Positions 5,800 through 12,049 of a DNA stretch of 15,258 nt are shown in pieces (within the stretch, counting starts at the first letter, position 1; the number at the start of each line of letters is the position of its first letter). A program made the translations under genes and the position numbers. Source of the stretch: Acidocella sp. (GTDB lineage Bacteria > Pseudomonadota > Alphaproteobacteria > Acetobacterales > Acetobacteraceae); contig JAQNCU010000028.1 in NCBI GenBank assembly GCA_029077775.1, forward strand, positions 1 through 15,258, given 5' to 3'. The notes under the pieces were generated by a model, which was not told the origin of the DNA, did no database searches, and saw nothing but the letters and a program-made list of their open reading frames with translations.

Positions 5800-7703
5800 G
5801 GGATCAGCCGGGCGATGATGATCTCCGCGGCTTCATCCGGTGTGAGCTGCGTGGTGTCGATGTGAATTTCCGGGTGCTCCGGCGGCTCGTAGGGGCTGTC
5901 GATCCCCGTGAAGTTTTTAAGCTGTCCGGCGCGGGCCTTTTTGTACAGGCCTTTGACGTCCCGCGCTTCGGCGGCTTTGAGGCTGGTATCGATGAAGACC
6001 TCGATGAATTCACCCTCCTTCATCATGTCGCGCACCATTTTGCGCTCGGCGCGGAAGGGGCTGATGAAGGCGGTGATGACGATGAGCCCGGCATCGGTCA
6101 TCAGCTTCGCAACCTCCCCCACGCGGCGGATATTCTCGATCCGGTCGGCTTCGGTGAAGCCGAGATCCTTGTTCAACCCGTGGCGGACATTATCGCCGTC
6201 GAGCAAAAAGGTATGGCGGTTCATGCGCACCAGCTTTTTCTCGACCACATTGGCGATGGTGGATTTGCCCGCGCCGGAAAGACCGGTGAACCACAACACG
6301 GCAGGTGCCTGGTTTTTCAAGGCCGCATGGGTTTCCCGGCTGATATCGAGCGCCTGCCAATGCACGTTCTGCGACCGGCGAAGCGCGAAATGGAGCATGC
6401 CCGCGCCGATGGTGGCGTTGGTGATTTTGTCGATCAGGATAAAGCCGCCCAGCGCCCGGCTGACATCATAGGGCGCGAACACGATGGGGCGGTCGGTGGT
6501 CAGGGTGACCACGCCGATGGCATTAAGCTCCAGCGTTTTGACCGCGACATGTTCCAACGTGTTGACGTTCACCTGGTATTTCGGCGGCTGGATGATGACC
6601 GTGACGCTTTGTGTGCCCAACTGCAACCAATAGGGGCGGCCGGGCAGCAGCGGCTCATCGGCCATCCAGACCAACATCGCCTCAAATTGATCAGCGATCT
6701 GCGCGGGGGCATCGGCGGCGGTGATGACATCGCCGCGCGAACAATCGATCTCCCGGTCCAGCGTGAGGGTGACGGATTGCCCGGCCACGGCCTCGGGCAG
6801 ATCGCCATCGAGCGTTACGATGCGTGCCACGGCGGCCAACCTGCCCGATGGCAGGACGCGAATTTCATCGCCCGGCTTGATGCTGCCATCGGTGATCAGG
6901 CCGGAGAAGCCCCGGAAATCAAGGTTCGGGCGGTTGACCCATTGCACAGGAAGGTTGAAGCCCTGGCCGCTGCCCGCGCGGGCCGAGATTTCGACAGTTT
7001 CCAGATGCGTGATCAGCGGCTTCCCGTCATACCAGCCTGTGTTTGCTGAAAGCGTGGTGATGTTATCGCCCACGAAACCGGAGATGGGGATGGGTGTGAA
7101 TGCCGTGATTCCGATGCTGGCGGCAAATTGCTGATAATCGGCGACGATGGCGGCGTATCGCACCTGATCATAGCCGATCAGGTCCATTTTGTTCACCGCC
7201 AGCACGAAACTTTTGATGCCGATAAGTTGGGCGAGGTAGCTATGCCTGCGGGTTTGCGTGAGAATGCCTTTGCGGGCATCCACGAGGATCACCGCAAGGT
7301 CGGCGGTGGAGGCACCCGTGATCATGTTCCGGGTATATTGCTCATGCCCTGGCGTATCGGCGACGATGAATTTACGGGCCTCGGTGGCGAAGAACCGATA
7401 GGCGACGTCGATGGTGATGCCCTGTTCGCGCTCAGCCGCGAGACCATCGACCAGCAAGGCGAAGTCGATGTTCTGCCCCTGCGTGCCGACGCGTTTGGAA
7501 TCCGCCTCCAGGGCTGCCAACTGATCCTCGAAGATCATTTTGGAATCATAAAGCAACCGTCCGATGAGCGTGGATTTACCGTCATCGACCGAGCCGCAGG
7601 TGATGAAACGCAACAGCGATTTATGCTGATGACGCAACAGATAGGCATCGATGTCGGTGGCGATGAGCGCATCGGCGCGGTAGGATGAGGTGGTCTCGTC
7701 CAT
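5796..7703 (-). CDS. cysNC: Bifunctional sulfate adenylyltransferase subunit 1 / adenylylsulfate kinase (CysN-CysC fusion)
   Basis: A 635-residue fusion. Residues about 25-440 are CysN, the GTPase subunit of ATP sulfurylase: P-loop GSVDDGKST (37-45), DTPGH (116-120), NKMD (171-174), then the two beta-barrel domains. Residues about 455-635 are APS kinase (CysC): P-loop GLSGAGKST (474-482), LDGDNVRHGLN (501-511) and the following DLGFTEADRIENIRR. With CysD the protein makes APS from sulfate and ATP, driven by GTP hydrolysis, then phosphorylates APS to PAPS. All nucleotide-binding motifs are intact, so both activities are expected. The fusion is common in alphaproteobacteria (NodQ-like). The ATG at 7703 overlaps the cysD stop (ATGA) and its stop overlaps the cysQ GTG start, a tightly coupled operon. 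A 395-codon open frame on the opposite strand over this gene is a GC-driven shadow. Confidence 0.97.
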   Translation of the reverse strand: MDETTSSYRADALIATDIDAYLLRHQHKSLLRFITCGSVDDGKSTLIGRLLYDSKMIFEDQLAALEADSKRVGTQGQNIDFALLVDGLAAEREQGITIDVAYRFFATEARKFIVADTPGHEQYTRNMITGASTADLAVILVDARKGILTQTRRHSYLAQLIGIKSFVLAVNKMDLIGYDQVRYAAIVADYQQFAASIGITAFTPIPISGFVGDNITTLSANTGWYDGKPLITHLETVEISARAGSGQGFNLPVQWVNRPNLDFRGFSGLITDGSIKPGDEIRVLPSGRLAAVARIVTLDGDLPEAVAGQSVTLTLDREIDCSRGDVITAADAPAQIADQFEAMLVWMADEPLLPGRPYWLQLGTQSVTVIIQPPKYQVNVNTLEHVAVKTLELNAIGVVTLTTDRPIVFAPYDVSRALGGFILIDKITNATIGAGMLHFALRRSQNVHWQALDISRETHAALKNQAPAVLWFTGLSGAGKSTIANVVEKKLVRMNRHTFLLDGDNVRHGLNKDLGFTEADRIENIRRVGEVAKLMTDAGLIVITAFISPFRAERKMVRDMMKEGEFIEVFIDTSLKAAEARDVKGLYKKARAGQLKNFTGIDSPYEPPEHPEIHIDTTQLTPDEAAEIIIARLIP

Positions 7704-8602
7704 CAGAAATACCCCTCCTGTTTTTTCTTCTCCATACTGGCGGCCTGGTCTTTGTCGATGGCGCGGCCCTGACGCTCAGAGGTGCGGGTGAGCAGCATTT
7801 CCTGGATCACTTCAGGCAGGTTTTTGGCCTCGGATTCCACAGCGCCGGTGAGCGGATAACAGCCCAAGGTGCGAAACCGGATGGAACGCTCAACGGGAAC
7901 CTCACCCTGGGCAAGCGGGAAGCGCGCATCATCGACCATGAGCAACAAGCCATCGCGCCAGACGGTGGGGCGCATGGCCGCGAAGTAAAGTGGCACGATG
8001 GGGATGGCTTCGAGATGAATATATTGCCAGATATCAAGCTCGGTCCAGTTCGAGATCGGGAATATCCTGATGCTCTCGCCTTTGGCCTTGCGCGCATTGT
8101 ATAAATTCCATAACTCCGGGCGCTGGTTTTTGGGATCCCACCGATGATTGGCAGACCGGAACGAGAATATCCGCTCCTTGGCGCGGGATTTCTCCTCATC
8201 GCGTCGTGCCCCGCCAAAGGCGGCGTCGAAACCGTATTTGTCCAACGCCTGCTTCAGCCCCTCGGTCTTCCATATATCGGTATGCAGGGCGCCATGGTCA
8301 AAGGGGTTGATGTTGCGCGCCAAAGCTTCAGGGTTCTGGTGTACCAGCAGCTCCATCCCGCTGGTTTTGGCCATCTGGTCGCGCATTTCGTACATCGCCC
8401 GGAATTTCCAGGTGGTGTCGACATGCAGCAGGGGGAAGGGCGGCGGGCTGGGGTAAAATGCCTTGCGGGCCAGATGCAGCATGACCGCGGAATCCTTGCC
8501 CACGGAATAGAGCATAACCGGCGCGCCAGCCTGGGCCACCACTTCACGCATGATGTGGATCGATTCGGCCTCAAGCCGGGCGAGATGCGTCAGATCGTTC
8601 AT
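7703..8602 (-). CDS. cysD: Sulfate adenylyltransferase subunit 2
   Basis: The catalytic ATP-pyrophosphatase subunit of ATP sulfurylase. Starting at ATG 8602 it is 299 residues and begins MNDLTHLARLEAESIHIMRE, the normal CysD N terminus. The PP-loop is SVGKDS at residues 33-38, followed by HVDTTWKF, the RRDEEKSRAKER segment and a C-terminal SERQGRAIDKD region. The frame can be extended 13 codons to a GTG at 8641, but ATG 8602 has an AGGG 8 bp upstream and the right N terminus, so it is preferred. It is the first gene of cysD-cysNC-cysQ and overlaps cysNC by 4 bp. The transcript leader lies in 8603-8733, where its own Shine-Dalgarno sequence can pair with an upstream segment. Confidence 0.97.
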   Translation of the reverse strand: MNDLTHLARLEAESIHIMREVVAQAGAPVMLYSVGKDSAVMLHLARKAFYPSPPPFPLLHVDTTWKFRAMYEMRDQMAKTSGMELLVHQNPEALARNINPFDHGALHTDIWKTEGLKQALDKYGFDAAFGGARRDEEKSRAKERIFSFRSANHRWDPKNQRPELWNLYNARKAKGESIRIFPISNWTELDIWQYIHLEAIPIVPLYFAAMRPTVWRDGLLLMVDDARFPLAQGEVPVERSIRFRTLGCYPLTGAVESEAKNLPEVIQEMLLTRTSERQGRAIDKDQAASMEKKKQEGYF

Positions 8603-8733
8603 GATCGGAACCCTATGCCAGATGCCCGCCCGGCCTGTCACCCACCATAGGCAAACAAAGATTTTTTGTTATGTTTATGTCGTGATCCACAACAAAAACC
8701 CGCTTGTTCGCGAGAAAACGGATAAAGTTTTTG
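8603..8733 (-). promoter_or_regulatory. cysD upstream region: AT-rich promoter candidate and structured leader
   Basis: A 131-bp gap, GC-rich next to cysD and strongly AT-rich from about 8652 to 8733. On the minus strand, TTGTTG or TTGTGG lies 16-17 bp ahead of ATAAC-type sequence (about 8693 to 8667), a weak promoter candidate. An inverted repeat AACAAA-N5-TTTGTT lies at 8654-8670. On the minus strand CCTATG (8651-8646) can pair with CATAGG (8617-8612), which contains most of the AGGG ribosome-binding site of cysD. No known cys operator was recognised. Confidence 0.35.
8694..8714 (-). terminator. Possible Rho-independent terminator after the amidohydrolase gene
   Basis: On the minus strand the stem CTCGC-gaacaa-GCGGG (8714 to 8699, five pairs including one U-G) is followed directly by five T (8698-8694). 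It lies 20 bp past the TAA of the amidohydrolase gene and would separate trmO-amidohydrolase from the cys operon. The stem is short, so partial read-through is likely. Confidence 0.4.
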
Positions 8734-9609
8734 TTACGGTTTGGCTTGCGGGAACAGCAGCTTGACCGCGTTGGTCTTGAGGATGGGGTGCTGAACGCTC
8801 TCGCGGAACCCGGCCTCAAAGAAGGCTTTCAACCAGACCTCCGGGCGGATCCAGGGGAAATCTGAGCCGAAGAGCATTTTATGGCCCAATTGCGAATTTG
8901 CGTATTTGATGATTTGCGGCGGGAAATATTTCGGGCTCCACCCCGACAGATCGATATAGACATTGGGTTTGTGCAGCGCCATCGACAGCGCCTCATCGGT
9001 CCAGGGCCAGCTTGGGTGGGCGAGGATGATCTTCATGTCCGGGAAATCGACCGCGACATCATCGACCAGAATCGGCTGGCCGTATTTAAGCCTGATGCCG
9101 CCGCCGCCGCGCATGCCAGAGCCCATGCCGGAATGCCCGGTATGGAAGATCACTGGCAGGCCATATTCCGCGATGACCTCGTAGAGCGGCCAGGCCATCC
9201 GGTCATAGGGGTGGAAGTTCTGGATCGGCGGGTGAAATTTGAACCCTTTGACGCCGTAATCCTCGATCAGGCGCCTGGCCTCCATGGCGCCGCGTTTGCC
9301 CTTATGCGGGTCGATGGAGGCGAAGGCGACCATGATATCGGCGTTCTCGCGCGCCGCGATCGCGACCTCCTCGTTGGAAATCCGCGCGATGCCTGTGCCA
9401 GCCTCGGAATCCACCGTAAACATCACAAAGCCGATTTTTTGCGCGCGGTAATAGGCGATGGTTTCGGCGATGCTGGGGTGTTTGGCGTTGTTTTTGAAAT
9501 ACAGCGCCGCCGCCTGGTCGAACCCTTCCTGGATCGCGTCATGCGGGTGGTGGCAGGTGCGCTCAGCATGGGTGTGGATGTCGATGGCGACCAGCTCGTC
9601 GAGGTTCAT
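8734..9609 (-). CDS. Amidohydrolase-2 family metal-dependent hydrolase/decarboxylase
   Basis: A 291-residue TIM-barrel protein of the amidohydrolase 2 group (relatives include ACMSD and gamma-resorcylate decarboxylase). Metal-ligand features are visible: HTH at residues 12-14 on the first strand, FHTGHSG in mid-barrel, LAHPSWPW, and GSDFPW near the C terminus with its conserved Asp. GFKFHPPIQNFHPYD is a typical strand-loop of this group. The substrate cannot be told; members act on aromatic or keto-acid compounds, and some related proteins carry a hydroxyphenyl-beta-ketoacyl-CoA hydrolase annotation, but nothing nearby confirms this. The ATG at 9609 has an AGGA 9 bp upstream. It lies 24 bp downstream of trmO on the same strand, so the two are probably co-transcribed; no functional link is evident. 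Confidence 0.85.
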   Translation of the reverse strand: MNLDELVAIDIHTHAERTCHHPHDAIQEGFDQAAALYFKNNAKHPSIAETIAYYRAQKIGFVMFTVDSEAGTGIARISNEEVAIAARENADIMVAFASIDPHKGKRGAMEARRLIEDYGVKGFKFHPPIQNFHPYDRMAWPLYEVIAEYGLPVIFHTGHSGMGSGMRGGGGIRLKYGQPILVDDVAVDFPDMKIILAHPSWPWTDEALSMALHKPNVYIDLSGWSPKYFPPQIIKYANSQLGHKMLFGSDFPWIRPEVWLKAFFEAGFRESVQHPILKTNAVKLLFPQAKP

Positions 9610-9633
9610 GGTTTCATTCCTGTTAAGGCGGCT

Positions 9634-10095
9634 TTATGTCGCCGGGCTGAAGGCGCAACGCTCGGGCTTGAGGTCGATGAGCTTGGTGCCGTCGATACAG
9701 TCAAGCCCGCGCACGAGGAGGGTGTCGCCCTCGATGCCGACCAGACGCGCGCGGGAAATGCCCAGGGGGTTGGGCCGGACCGGTGAGCGCAGCGCGAAGG
9801 TGCCGCGTATGTCCCCTTTGTTCATCGGGTTTTGTAAAACGAGGTCGCGGCGGGAGAGATGCAGCCAGTAGATCACCTCGACCCGCGCAAAAGCCTCCAG
9901 CCCGCGCAAGGCGGGCACCCAAAGGGGGAAAATCTCGATGCGGCAAATGGGCCCATCCGGGGTGCCCTGTTTGGGGGTTTCGGCCCGGCTGCGCCAGGGC
10001 GTGTGGATCTGCCCGATAAAGACCAGCCCGGCATCATCAGGCCGGGGCGCGTCCACCGCCAATTCACCGGGGCGCAGGGGGGCTGGAGTCTCCAT
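9634..10095 (-). CDS. trmO: tRNA (N6-threonylcarbamoyladenosine(37)-N6)-methyltransferase, TsaA/TrmO family
   Basis: A 153-residue protein of the TsaA-like (UPF0066) beta-barrel family. Recognisable are FIGQIHTPW (26-34), the acidic/aromatic FARVEVIYWLHL (69-80), LRSPVRPNPLG (102-112), which is the hallmark of the family, and LDCIDGTKLIDLKP (131-144). TrmO methylates t6A at position 37 of threonine-accepting tRNA using S-adenosylmethionine. The N-terminal 20 residues are proline-rich and not part of the fold. The protein lacks the C-terminal extension of the longer E. coli TrmO (about 235 residues), as is usual for short bacterial homologues. It is divergent from the SOS operon with 90 bp between starts, so both promoters share that gap. 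Confidence 0.88.
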   Translation of the reverse strand: METPAPLRPGELAVDAPRPDDAGLVFIGQIHTPWRSRAETPKQGTPDGPICRIEIFPLWVPALRGLEAFARVEVIYWLHLSRRDLVLQNPMNKGDIRGTFALRSPVRPNPLGISRARLVGIEGDTLLVRGLDCIDGTKLIDLKPERCAFSPAT

Positions 10096-10114
10096 GAAAT
10101 ATCATACGATGAGA

Positions 10115-10139
10115 AGCCGGTTTTACAAAAACCTCGGCT
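10115..10139. repeat. Imperfect inverted repeat between trmO and imuA
   Basis: AGCC-GGTTTT (10115-10124), a 3-base loop, then AAAACC (10128-10133) and GGCT (10136-10139) with a two-base TC bulge: ten pairs in all. It lies in the divergent intergenic region about 20-44 bp from the trmO start, where a terminator would make no sense. It could be an operator or a structured trmO leader. Confidence 0.4.
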
Positions 10140-10152
10140 GTGTTTGGCGCGC

Positions 10153-10180
10153 TTGACTCTTGGTCGCCAAAGATTAGAAC
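10153..10180 (+). promoter_or_regulatory. Predicted imuA-imuB-dnaE2 promoter
   Basis: TTGACT (10153-10158, five of six matches to the -35 consensus), a 16-bp spacer, and TAGAAC (10175-10180, four of six matches to the -10 consensus). Transcription would start near 10186-10187, at the imuA ATG itself. The -10 overlaps the LexA box, so repressor and RNA polymerase would compete directly. Confidence 0.5.
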
Positions 10181-10191
10181 AAAGCATGAAC
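10177..10191 (+). promoter_or_regulatory. LexA (SOS) box, GAAC-N7-GAAC
   Basis: GAAC (10177-10180), seven bases, GAAC (10188-10191) is an exact match to the direct-repeat LexA operator of alphaproteobacteria (GTTC-N7-GTTC on the other strand). It sits directly at the start of imuA; the imuA-imuB-dnaE2 operon is a known LexA target in Caulobacter and relatives. The second half-site overlaps the G of the imuA ATG. Confidence 0.75.
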
Positions 10192-10785
10192 ATTTTGCCG
10201 GAGATTTTTTCCGCCGACTCGCCGCAAATGGCGGGGTTTGGGCTGAACCAGCCAGGTATGGTGCATGAATTGCGCGCCGCCCCGGGCAGCATTGCCAACG
10301 CCGCCTTTGCCGTCGCCATGCTGAAAAACCTAGCTGGGACCGCGCCCGTTTTATGGGTGAGCAGCAACGCGGATTGGTACCCGCCGGGACTCGCCTGGAG
10401 CGGCCTGGACCCGGCGCGCTGCCTGTTCGCGCAGGCCCGCGATGACACGCATTCACTCGGCCTGCTGGAACAGGCGCTGCGCGGCGGGCTGGCCGGTGTG
10501 GCGCAAGCCGATGCTTTGTCCCGGCTGGCGGCGCGGCGATTGGCCTTCGCGGCCCGGCATGGCGCTGGGGTGGGGTTTTTGCTGCGCGCCGCGCCGCGCC
10601 GCACGGCGCTCGATTCCACAGCGCCTCGGACGCGTTGGTTTATCACCCCCGCCCCCGGCGCGCGGCTGCGGGCGGAGCTGCTTTATGCCAAGGGCGCGCA
10701 ACCCGCGACCTTTATGTTCGAGATGGAGCCCGATGATGACCATGCAGCGGCGTCTGTTATCCCTGTGGTGGCCAGAGCCGGTTGA
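10186..10785 (+). CDS. imuA: ImuA, SOS-induced mutagenesis accessory protein
   Basis: A 199-residue ImuA. It starts at ATG 10186 (MNILPEIF) and shows the alphaproteobacterial pattern: VHEL near residue 26, AAFAVAMLKNLAG then VLWVSS (a RecA-like core strand), WYPPGLAWSGLDPARCLF, LLEQALRGG and RLAARRLAFAARHGAGVGFLLR. There is no Walker A motif, as usual for this version of the family. ImuA acts with ImuB and DnaE2 in damage-induced, error-prone translesion synthesis. The frame is open further upstream (to 9859), but that would run over trmO and the promoter, and the LexA box and promoter fix the start at 10186. No Shine-Dalgarno sequence precedes the ATG. The gene overlaps imuB by about 50 bp. 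Confidence 0.87.
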   Translation: MNILPEIFSADSPQMAGFGLNQPGMVHELRAAPGSIANAAFAVAMLKNLAGTAPVLWVSSNADWYPPGLAWSGLDPARCLFAQARDDTHSLGLLEQALRGGLAGVAQADALSRLAARRLAFAARHGAGVGFLLRAAPRRTALDSTAPRTRWFITPAPGARLRAELLYAKGAQPATFMFEMEPDDDHAAASVIPVVARAG

Positions 10786-12022
10786 CGTTGAGGCGCTGGC
10801 CCTGTGGTGCCAGTTCGTCTCACCGCTGACCGTTGCACAGCCGCCCGATGGTGTGTTGATCGACATTACCGGCTGCGCGCATTTATTCGGTGGCGAGGCT
10901 GGTTTGCGCGCGCGGTTGGCCCGGCTGCTGCCGGGGGTGCGCCTGGCCATCGCCAATACCGCTACCGCCGCCTGGGGGTTGGCGCGTTACGGGGCCAATG
11001 GGGATGACGGGGACGAGGATATCAGCGCCCTGCCATTGGCCGCCATCGGGCTGGAGGCGCGCTGCATCGCCCGGCTGAGCCGTGTTGGCGTGCGGCGCGT
11101 CGGCCAGCTTGCCGCCCTGCCCCGGGCTGAGCTGACCGCGGGTTTTGGCCCCGCGCCCGCGTTGAAATGCGCCCAGGCTTTGGGCCTGGCCCCGGAGGTT
11201 TTGAAATTCTGTGCCGAACCCGTGGCGTGGCGGGAGGACATGCACCTGCCAGAGCCGATTTTTGCCCCCGCGTCGTTACAGGCCGCACTCAGCCGCTTGA
11301 CCGCCAAATTATGCGCCAGGCTGGCCAAGGCCGAACGGGGGGCAACCGCGCTGAAGGCGAAATTCTACCGGATCGATCGCGCCGTTCCGGAATTCGATTT
11401 GAATTTCGCCAGCCCCTGCCGGGACGAAGCGCAGATCATCCGGCTGGCCCATGAAAGCCTTGCGCGCAGCATCGACCCTGGTTTTGGGGTGGAGATGATC
11501 CGCCTGAGCGCCGAGCGCACGGAGTGCCTGGCCGCCGTGCAGACCAGCATCACCCGCCCGGCGCCGGATTATCAGGCGCCGGTGAACCTGCTGCTGAACC
11601 GACTGGCACCGGGGACATTCTGGCGGGCCGTGCCGCATGACTCGCATATTCCGGAATATGCCGCGCGGCGGACCCCGGTTTGCCAGCCGCCCGCCGCCTG
11701 GACCCGGCCGCGCTTTCCCCGGCCGTTGCGGCTGTTGCGGGTACCCGATGCCATTACCGCCATTGCCCCGGTGCCGGATGACCCGCCGGTGTTTTTCTCG
11801 TGGCGGGGGCAGGGTTTCCGCGTGGCGCACGCCACCGGGCCGGAACGCATCGCGCGGGATTGGTGGTGCCATAAGGCTGACAACACCCGCCCGGAGGATG
11901 AGAAAATCCGCGATTATTATGCGGTGGAAGATGCCTCCGGTGCTGCTTTCTGGTTGTTCCGGGCGGGGCGGCATGGTGGTGTCGCCCCTGCCCGCTGGTA
12001 TTTGCATGGGTTTTTCAAATGA
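10736..12022 (+). CDS. imuB: ImuB, inactive Y-family polymerase-like mutasome protein, N-terminally shortened
   Basis: A 428-residue ImuB, the Y-family-like scaffold that links the DnaE2 mutasome to the sliding clamp. Recognisable: LSLWWP (8-13), ALALWCQFVSP (20-30), IDITGCAHLFGGE (42-54), the helix-hairpin-like VGVRRVGQLAALPRAEL, a HDSHIPEYA segment, RPLRLLRVPDAI, and the C-terminal IRDYYAVED...FWLFRAG...RWYLHGFF. LSLWWP is joined almost directly to ALALWCQ; in usual ImuB about 70-80 residues lie between. A degenerate clamp-binding candidate is QTSI at 269-272. Starts at 10733, 10736 and 10742 are possible; 10736 is chosen because GGAG (10725-10728) is 7 bp upstream. The frame extended to 10442 is only an imuA shadow. 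The stop TGA (12020-12022) is in frame with dnaE2, 24 bp before its start. Confidence 0.87.
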   Translation: MTMQRRLLSLWWPEPVDVEALALWCQFVSPLTVAQPPDGVLIDITGCAHLFGGEAGLRARLARLLPGVRLAIANTATAAWGLARYGANGDDGDEDISALPLAAIGLEARCIARLSRVGVRRVGQLAALPRAELTAGFGPAPALKCAQALGLAPEVLKFCAEPVAWREDMHLPEPIFAPASLQAALSRLTAKLCARLAKAERGATALKAKFYRIDRAVPEFDLNFASPCRDEAQIIRLAHESLARSIDPGFGVEMIRLSAERTECLAAVQTSITRPAPDYQAPVNLLLNRLAPGTFWRAVPHDSHIPEYAARRTPVCQPPAAWTRPRFPRPLRLLRVPDAITAIAPVPDDPPVFFSWRGQGFRVAHATGPERIARDWWCHKADNTRPEDEKIRDYYAVEDASGAAFWLFRAGRHGGVAPARWYLHGFFK

Positions 12023-12049
12023 GCACCGCCAATGTGAGCCCCGCCAATG
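12020..12049 (+). repeat. 15-bp tandem duplication at the imuB-dnaE2 junction
   Basis: TGAGCACCGCCAATG (12020-12034) and TGAGCCCCGCCAATG (12035-12049) are adjacent and identical at 14 of 15 positions. The first copy contains the imuB stop codon and the second ends in the dnaE2 start codon. Because 15 is a multiple of three, the ATG of copy one (12032-12034) is in the dnaE2 frame and is followed at once by the TGA of copy two. Confidence 0.85.

Noticed and set aside
5862..7049. A 395-codon open frame on the plus strand opposite cysNC
   Set aside because: It is antisense to well-defined CysN and CysC domains and shows no family motif; long antisense frames are expected in GC-rich genes.
8881..9786. 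A 301-codon plus-strand open frame opposite the amidohydrolase and trmO
   Set aside because: It spans two recognised minus-strand genes and their gap, with no domain of its own.
9859..10185. Upstream extension of the imuA frame by 109 codons
   Set aside because: It runs through trmO, the predicted promoter and the LexA box; ImuA family features begin only after ATG 10186.
10442..10735. Upstream extension of the imuB frame that might supply the missing N terminus
   Set aside because: The translation is Arg/Pro/Trp-rich, out-of-frame imuA sequence and contains no Y-family palm motifs.
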